DNA of 64,000 nucleotides from Adineta ricciae (GCA_905250025.1 CAJNOJ010000151.1:1-64000), one strand, 5' to 3'. Counted from the first letter of the stretch, positions 25,901 through 36,891 are shown. The notes: generated by a model from the letters alone, not told the origin. Numbers and translations are program-made.

Positions 25901-26341
25901 GATAGTCATATCGAAGACGAAGGAAAGAAGAGAAAAGAACCAGAAATTTCATGTATGAATAAATGTCTAAAGATATGATAAAACAGAAGAGTGCATGATT
26001 CAGTGAAGGAAAAAAAAGGTCTAAAAACGAGAAGAAGAAGAAAAAAGAGAAAAAATGATGATAGTTTTCAAATAATTTATCCCAGTGCGAAGAAAAGAAA
26101 AAGGAAAAAAAACGGAAGTAAAGTGCTGAATAGAACCGACTACTACTCATCAGAACTTTTCTTTGCCTATTCTGCTCAGTATAGATTCTCTTATCATTAT
26201 GTAAGAGAGAAATTGTTACAAATGTCCGTTTGATTACACGTGAGTGTAATTCCAGTTGACATGTCCAGCCGAGTTACTATTAAATTAACACGAAAGATAA
26301 TCGTGCAGAAGCAATGCACGGGATTTTATTTGTTAAGAAGT

Positions 26342-27205
26342 TCACCACCATTTCTCATAGAAAATTCTTTTGACATCAAGTTCTTTCAAAGTCTTTTCTG
26401 TCCAATCAATGAATGATGATGGTCCACATAGATATGTGGTAACAGGTTTCTTTAACCATTGTATTGCTTGCTGCAAATCTGTTGCATTAATACGTCGATT
26501 ATTAATCTTAATATCATCATTAATATTCCTTGTTACAAAATAATTAGTTCGTAAAATCTTATCTTTGATCATCTGTTGACATGATAAATCGATACTTTGA
26601 CGAAACACCAGATCCTGTTGTGTTGGTGCTGTGTACAAAAACTCGATTCGATATGGGACTTGCTCCGAATTCTTCGTTTCATATAAATCACGAATATGTC
26701 GAAGTATTGACACAATCGGATTTGCTCCGATACCAGCACAGATCAATAGAATCGAATCACGGTCTGTTATCGATGAATCATAATGAAAATCTCCTCCTGG
26801 TTTTATCGAAACTTGTTCATTTACTTGACAGTGATTAAACATATACTGTGTTGGAGGATAATCGGTTTCTCTAATCGCTAATTCAATCAATCCTGTTGTC
26901 GTATAATCTAATGGTGAATTACAAATAGAAAATCCTGTGATAATCGATGTTATTGAAGAAGGAAAATAGAAATCTAAAAACATTCCCGGTTGAAAACGAA
27001 ATGTTTGCGATGGATCATTAACTTTCAAATGAAATTGTTTTATTGTAGGAGATAAACTTCGAATTGATTGAACACTTGCTTCATAGATCGGATCGTTCTC
27101 ACTAGTACCGAATGAATCCGCACGATTTGATTGATTAGAAGCTGACATATGTAATGTTTCTTTAATGACAAATAGATTTCTTTTTTGACGTATGAAACGA
27201 TTCAT
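26342..27205 (-). CDS. OXNAD1: OXNAD1-like NAD/FAD oxidoreductase
   Basis: A single-exon 287-aa protein of the ferredoxin-reductase fold. An FAD-binding barrel carries GFSICNSP where related reductases have R-x-Y-S, as OXNAD1 itself does. An NAD-binding half follows with CAGIGANPIVSILRH and TYLCGPSSF. The chain ends FYEKWW, matching the FEKWW terminus I know from animal OXNAD1. The first 20 residues (MNRFIRQKRNLFVIKE) are basic and free of acidic residues until E16, fitting a mitochondrial presequence. The start was chosen as the first in-frame ATG. A reverse-strand AATAAA (26325-26330 on +) lies only about 12 nt past the stop. Physiological substrate unknown. Confidence 0.9.
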   Translation of the reverse strand: MNRFIRQKRNLFVIKETLHMSASNQSNRADSFGTSENDPIYEASVQSIRSLSPTIKQFHLKVNDPSQTFRFQPGMFLDFYFPSSITSIITGFSICNSPLDYTTTGLIELAIRETDYPPTQYMFNHCQVNEQVSIKPGGDFHYDSSITDRDSILLICAGIGANPIVSILRHIRDLYETKNSEQVPYRIEFLYTAPTQQDLVFRQSIDLSCQQMIKDKILRTNYFVTRNINDDIKINNRRINATDLQQAIQWLKKPVTTYLCGPSSFIDWTEKTLKELDVKRIFYEKWW

Positions 27206-28373
27206 AAAAACCTTTCTAGAACAAACAAATAACGTCTCATTTACTTTTTATTATGTTAACTCAAGTAGAAAATTTTCAATTAGATTGAACTCCGTATGAA
27301 CTTCATTAGTTTTTAATCAGAACAATGAAACTGTCAGAGATCTGTCAGCATGATGAATCAAATTTGATTCTTATGTTACGTGTCAATATCTACTGATTGA
27401 TTGTGTTGAGAGGTTAAATCTATGAAGAAAAAAAAATTTTCTCATGGCCAAAAAAAGTATCCTGTGATTATTTAATGAATGTTTTAGAAGAGAAATTGTG
27501 TTTGAAGATCAAGAGAATAATCTTCGTCTTAGTTTGATATTTCAATAGAAATTACATAACTTCAATTCTCCTACTCGTTTTTCTTTTCTCATATGGTGAT
27601 TCTTAACTAAATTGAAAATTAAATCCTCATTCACACTCAAATTTCACCTTGAATACCAGTAATTTTTTTTCTTTCTTTTGCATCTGTATAAGTCCTCAAG
27701 GTTTCATCCACCAACTAAATAGATACAAGATGCGTCATTCAACTGGGAAGGCCAAAAACATCTTAAGATTGAATAAAACACAAGACTGTGAATAAACATT
27801 ATTAATATAATCTTTTCAACAAGGTTGTTCAACAAATTCGGTAAATATGCTTTTCATCGATGTTAGTTTTTTTTCTCGAATAAGATAAATGGCAAATAAC
27901 TAGACGACATGAATTATTAATAAAGCAAGAAAATATGCCGATAGGAAAGCATTCTTGTCAGCCTGAAGACATTTGTCTAGAAAGAAAATTGGCTAAGTTG
28001 GATTAATTACCGATATCCTATTGTTTATTTGAATAGAATTTCAATTGCAATAGAAAAAGAAAACGCAACATGTAAAATGATGACATTCTTTTAAAATTAA
28101 CCGAAAAATGAAAAACAAACGAAAAAGAAAACACATTTCGTCCTAATGATTTCTAATTTCACCTAAATACTGAATATTCTTGTCGAAATATTTTGCTTTT
28201 TTTCTTCAAAATCAATTTCTTTGTTTGGTGAGTTTTCTTTCTATTCTACGAAACAAAGCATACACAAGAAGAAGAGAAACTGAACGAATGAGAGAAGAAA
28301 CAAAAAAAGAAAAGAAAAGATACAGAGAGAAAATAGAATAATTAAATCAAATGACAAAATACATCGAAGAGAT
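27206..28373. other. Intergenic region
   Basis: AT-rich, with no coding exon, RNA gene or repeat that I can support. It holds the OXNAD1 promoter side and the 3' end of the next - strand gene. Confidence 0.6.
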
Positions 28374-28620
28374 TTATTTAACATCCATTGAACTTATGGC
28401 TCGTATGGCTGATCCATTGGTTGATGTTGAAGGAAGTAATGGCTTATTATTTTCCACATTTGTCATTGACATACTTGAGGTGAACTTTTTCAATTTCTCG
28501 ATTTCAGTCGGCGATAAACTTGTTGGAGAGGAATTGGCATGATGAAGAATATTATTAACATCGGTTAAAGATAACGATAATGTCGAGTAACGTTTAATAT
28601 GTTTAACAATATCTTTAACA
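28374..28620 (-). CDS. C-terminal fragment of an unidentified gene, cut at an N
   Basis: Open to a TAA at 28374-28376. It encodes about 81 residues including VKDIVKHIKRYSTLSL, LTDVNNILHHAN and LSPTEIEKLKKF, and ends SSMDVK. The fragment is directly abutted by EMC1 coding sequence across the N at 28621 and stays open across it. It does not resemble the EMC1 C-terminus (a membrane-anchored domain), so I read it as the tail of another gene brought next to EMC1 by a contig join. I do not recognise the family. Confidence 0.45.
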
Positions 28621-28621
28621 N
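28621..28621. other. Assembly join (single N)
   Basis: EMC1 coding sequence ends here with roughly 300 C-terminal residues missing, and an unrelated C-terminus begins, so the N likely hides missing sequence. Confidence 0.7.
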
Positions 28622-31600
28622 CTTCTTTCAAACCTGTTGACTAAATAGAAAACAAAAATGTTCTCAGGCGGTTTTACGTGCAAATATAAAGGTTTATCTT
28701 CAAGAAGTTTCTGAATCGTCAAACTTTATGTGTACATCATCGAACATTTTCTTTCAACTAGATTCGATCCAAACAATTTTGCGTTTGTTGTCACTCAACT
28801 AAATTCGATCACTTACACTTTCTTGCTCATTTTCATTAATTGTTAAGTAGTACCCAATAAATGCTTGTTCGGCTTTATCAAATAGATAAATATATGTGGG
28901 AGTTGTTGTGCTCAACGCTCGTGATAAGGGCACAGTTGGATATGTGTGGATCTAAAGATAACGTTGAATCTCTCATCGGAAGAGTATTTTTGGCGAAAAC
29001 AAACTTTGTTATTTGCATCAACGAATAATAAGACTTTGCAGAAATCATTAACAATTTGCGTTGATAGAAAAACACGTTTAATACGATGTGGGAGTGATGA
29101 CGTACTGAGACTCTCTTCGAAATCGCCTGTGTATGGATTAAATGTTCGCACATGAGTTTCATACAAAGAATTCTAAACGAAAATCAAGATAAAAATCTTT
29201 GTCGTGCTTATTTTTTAGAGTGACTGTTCATACTCGATCACGATAGACAATCGATGCTAATGGCGGGTGAGTATAGTGAGCGGCCGAACGGATATGAAAT
29301 AAAGGTACTTGTAGTGTGTTAAAATGCTCGAATGGTGCGAAATCTGTAAAATAATGTTTCCAAAGAATACCGCCACTTTGTGTTAAAATGCCGAAAACCT
29401 ATTTAAACAAACGAAGTTTATTTTCTTTTCATATAAGTAAAAAAGAAAGTTTGAATTTACCTTGCCGACAGACGTAACAACAATAAGAATCTTATTTAAA
29501 TTAAATTCATCTCGAACAAGTGCTGCTTGTTTATCCATATATTCACGATTTGCATGTGCATTTGTGAACATATTCATCAAACGCATAACAAAACTCTAAA
29601 ACAAATCCGATCGAAGGTCTCCATCATCAATATTCGGGTTTTCCCTTACCGTTAATTGTGATATTTGTGAAGATATTCTTCGAACAAACATGCTGAACAT
29701 TTCTGTGCCACCGAATTCGTCTTCGATACGCATTTGTCCGCTCGATAGAGATAAATCGAATGCTTCGACTGATATAATCGAAGATAAGGCTTCATCACGA
29801 TGTAAAATCAATTCAGCTAAAGAGAAAACACGCGATATAATTCAATCATGAGTCACGACTAAAATGTGTTCGTAAATCTCAATTAACTATGAATGCGATT
29901 TTTCTCTCAGAAAGAAACCTTTCTTTGTCAGGATTACATTGATCTGCTTGATTAGGAAAGAACTTCAGTGTCACGACATTCTCTTTTCTAACTGAAGGAA
30001 AATAACAACATTGAGTATTATCTTCGTATCCTTAATCCATACCTCCATTATCTGCTAATTTAATCACGAGTAAAGAAGCATCTTGCATTCTTAATGTTAC
30101 AAATTGAGTATGTTTCACATTGGAATATGAAAGATATTCGATATCACCCATGTTTTCGGGAAGTTCGATCGAATATGAACGTGTATTAGTCAATGTTTGT
30201 TCACTAATAGTTGAAAGATAGAAATTAAGCTTTTGTTGACTGGCAGATCCTTCTAGAATTTGTTGGCCACCAGAATTTTTATCAGATACGACACTATAGA
30301 ATGCATTGGATTTGATTTGAATGTTTAATTCATGGTAACTCCATTCATTGGTTGAATCTTTCTTATTGAATTGGTAAACTTTAGTTTCAGCATTGTCAGT
30401 TTTGATTGAGACGATACTTCGTGTGTTGCTTTCGTATAAAACTCGAATTTGTTCGATTGGATTGGAGAATTGGATTTGACGAGTGTTGATATTTGTGTCA
30501 TCAATTGTCGTTGGAATTGTAATCATTGAAAGTTCAGCATTATTGGCACATAAAATGATATTATTCATTGTTGAACATTTACTAGACGAACAAGAAGAAA
30601 ATTGCGGTAAAAGAATAAATGATCAAAGTATAAACATACCTTTGACTATCCTTGGCATTGAATGACCATGGGATCGATGAAGAGAATGCTTGAGCACCAT
30701 TTTGTTTTGAGTAATAAGTTACTTGGAGTTTATTCGAATTTGAATCCAAACTGGTGACGATCACATATTGAGATGTTGAAAAAAGAAATAGACTTTTCAG
30801 CGTTGGTCTTCAAGAAAAATTCGATTTCATTGTAAAAAAGAAGACAAAACAACTATCATTTACTTTGTAGGTAGTTCGATCGACCAGAGCATCTCTCCAT
30901 AGGATGAGACACTCCATAGGAGATCATCGTTGAGAATATGAATAGTACCTGAACATAGAAATAAGCTCAGATTGGCATGACATGTGTCATATGATGATAC
31001 ATTAATGATGGTTGAAAAGATTTTCCGAGTAAAGGAGACAAAAAAAAAACAAAATTGAGATTGTCATCTTTTCATATTTAATTAATTTGAAATATTTCAT
31101 TAGACATGTTCTCATTTCGTTTTGTATTAATTGATAATTTATTCGAATTAGATTTTCATTTCACGCCTAATTACTGTGACATCATTAAAACGTTCTCAAT
31201 CTGTTTTTATTATGCCATAGTTACAAAAGAATATTATGCACTCAGGGGCGTTCACTAGTTGACCTTCATCCAACAAGGATGACAAGTATTATCTCGAAAG
31301 AAATCATGATTCATCAACAAAAACTCACCTGGATCGAATCGATTTTTGATCACTTGACAAGATTTGGAAATTGTCTCTTCATTGGAATTCGTTCCTGACG
31401 TTGCTGCTAATTGCCATACTTCCAACCCGTCGGCGTATCTTAACGCACGAACTCTCCTACCATTTCCAGTGACGATGACGCCTTCTTGGTCGTACCAGAT
31501 AATTCTATCAATTTTACCGTAGTCATTTGCTTCGAAAACTTTTCGCCATCCTAAAAAATAATATCCATTGACATCATTGGAAAATGAGTAATGCGAATCA

Positions 31601-33593
31601 GTTGGTCACGCATCAATGTCTGTCTCTTCTATTCAGGCCTACGCTCTTCTCATTCATTTATCGGTTATTCACTCGCTTCGATATAATATAAATAACTTGG
31701 TATTGCCGTCATTGATAACAAACAAGCACAAATCAAAAGTTACGAGACGCATTAATGGACAAATTCGTAAACAAAACAGCCGATGCGTTAGCACGATTCG
31801 GTGAACGTATCGAGCGACATTTAACAACTGATGCCGAAGAAGATTTCGTTGCTTATGAACGACGCGACAGTAAATCAGGTTTCGGTGGTTCTGGATCTGC
31901 ATTTCATCGACCATTAGACAAGAAATCAAGTAAAAACAACTACGTATCGAAAAAACGCGATCTCTTGTACGGTGGCGCAAGAAATCATTCAGGAGACCAT
32001 TTAGCAGCAAGTCCTTCCGGACAGAGTAGTTTCAGTAATTATCGACAAAATCCAGTCGATCGTTATAATAGACCTCCCTATGGAACTGGTATTGGCGCTC
32101 CTCTAAATTACGGCTATCAAGCAGGTTATGGTAACGCAGCAGCTGCTGGTGGATTCGGCAATCAAGCTGGTAATGTCGGTTATGCTCCCGATTATTACAT
32201 TGCCGAACGACGACAACTTGAATTAGTTCCTGCTCCACCACCAAGAATTATTCGAGAACAAGTTCCTGTTCCTGTTCCAGTAGATCGTCCTGTTCCTCAA
32301 CCTTACCCTGTTGCCGTACCTCAACCAATCTGTGTTGATCGACCGGTTCCGGTACCTGTTCCTGTTCCTCAACCGGTCCATGTCGATAGACCAGTACCTG
32401 TTCCCTATCCTGTCGATCGACCAGTGCCTGTCCCTGTACCAGTTGCTTCTCCCCCACCTCAACCCATGCAAAATCCTTGTGTCAATCCCTGCTACGCTCC
32501 TGTCGGTATTCCTGTTCCTTCACCACCACCAAGTCCTCCTCCTGTCATGGTAGAAAACTCTGTTACTTATACTCAACGTTGGGTTACTGGTTCGCCAGTA
32601 ATGATGCAACAACAACGTCAACTCGCTGGTTCACCGGTCATGATGCAACAACAACGTCAACTGGCTGGCTCACCAGTGATGATGATGCAGCCACAACAAC
32701 CGTACGGTTCACAATACGGAGGAATGAATCCATATGGTGCATTTGGTAACGGTTCCTATGTTGGCTAAAAAACACTTCTCCTATTTTTCTTGTAAACTAC
32801 TGTTTCTTAATCGTTGATTCATTTTTCAGCTTTGCTTCAAATAATAAAATGAGAGAACAGTGATTAGATAATTACCCATTTGTCTTGATGATAAATCGAG
32901 TGATGCGAGAACATTATCACGACTAGCAACAATAATACGATTAGTACTACCGGACGGTTGATGAGAATCATCGATGAAACCAATATGCTGACGTTGCCTA
33001 GAAAACAGAAAGAAATGATATGCCATAGAAAAAAAAAACTAACAAACAATCAATCCGTGCTGCATCCAGGAGAATTTTTCTCGTATGGAATTCATCAGCG
33101 TCATCGAAAAGATTAAAGAAAACATAGCATTCCCTACAGAGTTTTGTATTGTTTTTAATCAGTACAGTTAGTAATATTAAGATTAAAAATTAATATGAAT
33201 AATTCTCTTGCTATTAACAAAAGAAAAAGAGGAAAAGAAGACGAAGTCTGCTCGATCGGATATCGAAAAATACTGCAGTAAATCCATCGTAATTGACATT
33301 GTATTCTCTTTGCTTTGCTTCGTTGAACTTTTCTTATTCTTCGTCAACTTCGATTCTGTTCGAAGACATCAAATATCTGTAAGCCTCGAATTGTCTTCTA
33401 ATCTACTTCCGATTCTTTTTCTTTTCTTCTTCCATTCCATTGTTATGAAAACAACGAAGCAGATCGATTCATGAACAATCCTTCTTTATATATATTAAAA
33501 GAAGATTTAATCCCTTTCCTCTTCTAAAGATCTCTTCTCGGCTTGCAAAAAAAAGATATTATCTAGACGTTTTCCTCCTAGAGGGACGAAAGC

Positions 33594-33635
<42 letters not shown>

Positions 33636-33743
33636 GAAACGGCATCTACTTACCAATCAAATTTGCCTACTTGATCTTCGAATAAACTGTTGACTTTTCC
33701 CGGTGCTAATGTTATTGCACACAGACATATGACTAGGAAATCG
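28622..33743 (-). CDS. EMC1: ER membrane protein complex subunit 1 (both ends missing at assembly joins)
   Basis: EMC1 is the large lumenal subunit of the EMC insertase, which inserts and folds multi-pass and tail-anchored proteins in the ER. Exons: 33654-33743 (5' cut), 32876-32997, 31329-31550, 30864-30948, 30640-30807, 30043-30581, 29650-29816, 29461-29595, 29234-29398, 29005-29172, 28817-28951, 28622-28640 (3' cut). A hydrophobic signal segment (FLVICLCAITLAPG) is followed by the family hallmark EDQVGKFDW. PQQ/WD-like beta-propeller segments follow, then the conserved ALVRDEFNLNKILIVVTSVG and GILWKHYF. The model gives about 670 aa, while animal EMC1 is near 990, so the C-terminal part with the TM helix is absent. 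The 53-bp intron at 28952-29004 uses a gtttgt donor; without it the frame hits a stop. Confidence 0.92.
31755..32768 (+). CDS. Pro/Val-repeat protein nested antisense in an EMC1 intron
   Basis: A single-exon 337-aa ORF wholly inside EMC1 intron 31551-32875. The N-terminal ~35 residues look helical and charged (MDKFVNKTADALARFGERI). A Gly/Tyr/Asn-rich stretch follows (GYQAGYGNAAAAGGFG), then about residues 180-235 of VPVPV units broken by DRP (VDRPVPVPVPVPQPVHVDRP). Next is a Cys-containing PCVNPCYAPVG, and three copies of a Q-rich unit ending QLAGSPVMM. No signal peptide or TM is seen. The VPV repeats recall membrane-skeleton proteins of protists (articulins/alveolins), but with DRP rather than charged EK repeats, so I treat that only as an analogy. 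A structural role is inferred. The regular composition across 1 kb of open frame argues for a real gene. Confidence 0.75.
   Translation: MDKFVNKTADALARFGERIERHLTTDAEEDFVAYERRDSKSGFGGSGSAFHRPLDKKSSKNNYVSKKRDLLYGGARNHSGDHLAASPSGQSSFSNYRQNPVDRYNRPPYGTGIGAPLNYGYQAGYGNAAAAGGFGNQAGNVGYAPDYYIAERRQLELVPAPPPRIIREQVPVPVPVDRPVPQPYPVAVPQPICVDRPVPVPVPVPQPVHVDRPVPVPYPVDRPVPVPVPVASPPPQPMQNPCVNPCYAPVGIPVPSPPPSPPPVMVENSVTYTQRWVTGSPVMMQQQRQLAGSPVMMQQQRQLAGSPVMMMQPQQPYGSQYGGMNPYGAFGNGSYVG
33597..33632. repeat. (AG)n microsatellite in an EMC1 intron
   Basis: About 18 AG units between EMC1 exons 1 and 2, close to the donor of exon 1. Confidence 0.95.
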
Positions 33744-33744
33744 N
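33744..33744. other. Assembly join (single N) between head-to-head EMC1 and DCAF13
   Basis: Both divergent genes lose their expected N-termini exactly here: EMC1 has no in-frame ATG for its signal peptide and DCAF13 lacks about 20 residues. The shared promoter is probably missing. Confidence 0.7.
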
Positions 33745-35361
33745 ATCCTGATCTTCATCCATTCGAAGTTGCACGTGAATATACTCGGGCAATGAATGCT
33801 GTCAAAATGGAAAGAATCTTCGCTCGACCATTCATTTGCGGTTTAGATGGACATCGCGATAGTGTACAATGTATAACTAAGCATTCCACTCAACTCTCCT
33901 TACTTCTATCCGGTTCATGCGATGGAGAAGTACGAAAAAAATAGTCATTCGAGTCTTGTTTTGAGGTGATGAATGTCGTGTTTAGATTAAGATTTGGAAT
34001 GTTGCTCAACGAGTTTGTCAAGGAACAATACCAGCACACAATGGGTTTGTTCGTGGTATATGTGTGATACCAGATGGTGAAGCGTTTTATTCAGTTGGAA
34101 ATGATAAATTAATCAAACGATGGACTATGAATAACTATGAAACTCCAGCGATGACAATTGTTGGAAAAGTACGATGTGCGAGTCAGTGTGTATGAAGAGA
34201 ATGATTTCATTTTTCCTTTTAGCATGTCTTCACATCGATTGATCATCATTACAAGAATCCTCAGTATGCCACTAGTGGTGAAACAGTGTCATTATGGGAC
34301 GAGCAACGTGCTCAACCGCTTCAAACATTTAAATGGGGTGCTGACAGTCATGTAAGAGTTAAATTCAATCCAATTGAAGTAAGTTAGAAAGAAGACATCC
34401 GTACTGATCGAACATTTCTTTTTCTAGACAACCGTTCTTGCTAGTTGTGCAGCCGATCGAAGTATAATTCTCTACGATACGAGACAATCTGTACCATTAC
34501 GAAAAGTAACGAGAAATGAATGCTGGAAAACGAATTTGAAATTGACACATGAATTTAGATCACACTTCGAATGAATTCCAGCACACTTGCTTGGAATCCA
34601 CTCGAAGCATTTGTATTCACTACCGCAAATGAAGATTACAAGTAAATTAGAGTTGATCTCTTCGTAGAGATATACTTCATTCTTTTTCTTTTTCAGTTTG
34701 TACAGTTTTGATATTCGTTATCTGCAAAGACCATTCAATATTCATAAAGATCACGTTGCAGCTGTCACGGACGTTGATTACTCTCCAACAGGAAAAGAAT
34801 TTGTTAGTGGTAGCTACGATAAAACTATTCGAATATTTCCCTCGGATAAAGGTCATAGCCGGTTTGTATTGATTAAAGTTCGAAATTTCACATGGAAAAA
34901 CATTTCTTTTCCAGAGATATTTACCACACGAAACGCATGCAACATATTACTTGTGTTCAATGGACATCGGATAATAAATATGTCATATCAGGTTCGGATG
35001 AAATGTGTCTACGGTTGTGGAAAGCGAAAGCAAGTGAAAAACTCGGTGTGGTAAGTTAATTTGATGTGTTTATGTTCCAACAAGTTGGTAAATTAATACT
35101 TTTGTTTAGACACGCAATCGTGAAGCTGAAACACTTGAATACAATGAAGCATTAAAAGAGAAATTCTCACATTTCCCGAAAATCAAACGTATCGCACGAC
35201 AACGTCATGTACCTAAACATGTTTATCATGCCAAACGTGAACACAAGACCATCCAGGATAGTCAAAAACGTCATGAAGCCAACGCACGTGCTAATAGCAA
35301 ACCTGGTTCAGTACCATTTGTATCCGAACGATCGAAACTTGTTTTGGAAGAAGAAGAATAA
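33745..35361 (+). CDS. DCAF13: DCAF13/Sof1 WD-repeat protein (N-terminus lost at N)
   Basis: This is a nucleolar WD40 protein of the small-subunit processome (18S rRNA maturation), in animals also described as a CUL4 substrate receptor. Exons in phase: 33745-33929, 33986-34168, 34223-34378, 34428-34505, 34559-34641, 34697-34861, 34915-35050, 35110-35361. Diagnostic stretches are DLHPFEVAREYTRAMNA at the start, WD repeats with SGSCDGEIKIWNV (across a splice) and DYSPTGKEFVSGSYDKTI, and TKRMQHITCVQWTSDNKY. The Sof1-like C-terminal domain contains IKRIARQRHVPKHVY and SKPGSVPFVSER. Introns are 49-57 bp. An AATAAA at 35403-35408 is 42 nt past the stop. An ATG at 33729 is in frame across the N, but it would overlap EMC1 coding sequence and I do not accept it as the natural start. 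Confidence 0.93.
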
Positions 35362-35402
35362 CAACATTCAATCATTTGTTTGTTTGTTTGTTTATTAATT
35401 CA

Positions 35403-35408
35403 AATAAA
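35403..35408 (+). terminator. Polyadenylation signal of DCAF13
   Basis: AATAAA 42 nt after the DCAF13 stop, in the short interval before the convergent glycosyltransferase gene. Confidence 0.5.
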
Positions 35409-35715
35409 CATTCGTTTTACCGATGAACAGTTTCGGTATTCTTCAAAGTCCTCCCATCCGCATGAAGGAAACGAATATCAGCGAAAATATGTTTTTGGAA
35501 AAGCTGATGAAATTACAAACGAGTATGAAGAAAGATTATCGGCATGTTTATCTGATCGAAAAAGTTTACATATCAATTTTCTAGTAATACTAACATCTCG
35601 CACTTAGGAAAATATTATGATGAACGTAGAAATGTTTGTTTTGTAGTAAACATAATAATACAATGGGAATATTTTTTGAACTAGATGATTTACTATGGAC
35701 AAAACAGTTTTCTAT

Positions 35716-36891
35716 TTATTCTTGATCATCTAATGCGTTATTATCATCTTTGAATATGATATTCCAAACATGAACATATTCATCAGCCACATCACTCGAA
35801 CCGGAATGTACACTTGACATACAAATTAATAGTTTGGGATCATATGTGAAATATTCCTGACAGCGAGCTCCATTGAGTGTGTAAGAATAGATATAATGAA
35901 CATCACCAAAACGTGCATAGTTAACTTCGGCGTGATCACGAAGGATGCCCGTTATGTAAGCGTCACCTACACGTGTTACCGGATGTGGTCGTTGTGCACT
36001 TACACATAGATTATCACGTCCAGATTTAGTTAGTAGATATCCAATACCGAATGTATATGGTGGATAATAAAATCCTGGGTATTCTTCTTGGGTAACTATA
36101 TATCGTCCAGAACGATCGACGCGAGACTTGTGTCTAAACCAACCGAAGATCAATGGAGTATCTGCTATAGTTTCATTTTTCATATAATTCGAAACAAGAC
36201 TTGTTAACAAGGGAATATTTAAATGAATATCTTCATCTGCTTTGAATATATATTGAATATTTGAACAAAAATATCGACTCCAGCATAAGGCAGCCAATTC
36301 TTTATAAGATACAATAGGATAATTTTCAGGTAAATTCACTTGAATGACATCGTGATAGATCGATTGTTCCATCGCAATTTGTTTGAGCATTCCATCATCC
36401 ACACCGACAATAAACGAAACACGTATTTCGATATTATTGTAAACTTTCATTGCACCCCATGTCTGTCGAATTGCTTCGCGTATATGTACATTGCTAGCAC
36501 GTGATAAAATAGCTAATAGTAACGTTCTACTTGGGTCAATATTACGGCATGGATTATATGTTGGAGGATTTTGAAACTGTATACGTTTATGAGCTTGATA
36601 GAATGGATGAAATCCGTACGGATTATCATCGTCAAGTTTATTTTGCATAGTCGATGCTTTTGATGTATCATTTAGAATAAACGTAGTTTTCGATATTGTT
36701 GGTTTTTGTTTCAAAATTGATAGGACAATACTGCTAGCCAGTAGTAGAATAATGGCCATGATTTTAAAACAATCAATAATAGATATTGCTGGAATGAAAC
36801 TAATTGATTCATGGTGATGATGATCTTTTTTTGTCTTCACATAATTGCTTTGAGTAGAAGGAAGAATAAAGAAAGAGTCTATATTTCCCAT
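35716..36891 (-). CDS. GT31-family beta-1,3-glycosyltransferase, type II Golgi membrane protein
   Basis: It should transfer Gal or GlcNAc/GalNAc from a UDP-sugar in the Golgi lumen. From the ATG at 36891 it is 391 aa. A short cytosolic part and a TM helix at about residues 43-60 (IMAIILLLASSIVLSIL) come first, then a stem. The catalytic domain has REAIRQTWG (138-146), SFIVG, and an acidic DxD-type triad in FKADEDIHLN (about 219-221). The usual EDVYVG motif is changed to GDAYITG. The frame stays open 80 codons further upstream to 37131, but that part looks like 5' UTR, so I start at the MGNIDSF methionine. A start at the TM-proximal MAIILL is also possible. Donor and acceptor sugars cannot be told. 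Intronless. Confidence 0.85.
   Translation of the reverse strand: MGNIDSFFILPSTQSNYVKTKKDHHHHESISFIPAISIIDCFKIMAIILLLASSIVLSILKQKPTISKTTFILNDTSKASTMQNKLDDDNPYGFHPFYQAHKRIQFQNPPTYNPCRNIDPSRTLLLAILSRASNVHIREAIRQTWGAMKVYNNIEIRVSFIVGVDDGMLKQIAMEQSIYHDVIQVNLPENYPIVSYKELAALCWSRYFCSNIQYIFKADEDIHLNIPLLTSLVSNYMKNETIADTPLIFGWFRHKSRVDRSGRYIVTQEEYPGFYYPPYTFGIGYLLTKSGRDNLCVSAQRPHPVTRVGDAYITGILRDHAEVNYARFGDVHYIYSYTLNGARCQEYFTYDPKLLICMSSVHSGSSDVADEYVHVWNIIFKDDNNALDDQE

Larger units (their letters stand above)
16608..26341. other. 9.7-kb region without a supported gene
   Basis: No ORF here exceeds about 110 aa, and none has a recognisable motif, plausible splice chain or typical codon use. The region holds many simple-sequence tracts and start/stop-rich AT DNA. 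Adjacent genes are separated by hundreds of bases, so it stands out. It could be 5' regulatory DNA or non-coding 5' exons of the giant gene, an RNA gene I cannot see, or decayed sequence. Confidence 0.6.

Noticed and set aside
28351-28542. + strand 63-aa ORF
   Set aside because: Antisense shadow of the - strand C-terminal fragment, which has the more natural composition.
29919-29991. A 73-nt in-frame candidate EMC1 exon between 30043 and 29816
   Set aside because: It has an acceptor and a gtttct donor, but its exit phase is incompatible with the next exon (gives TGA). Joining 30043 directly to 29816 restores the phase and the EMC1-like sequence.
33729-33744. ATG at 33729 as the DCAF13 start across the N
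   Set aside because: It lies antisense within the EMC1 signal-peptide exon and gives a protein about 20 residues short. The N more likely hides the real start.
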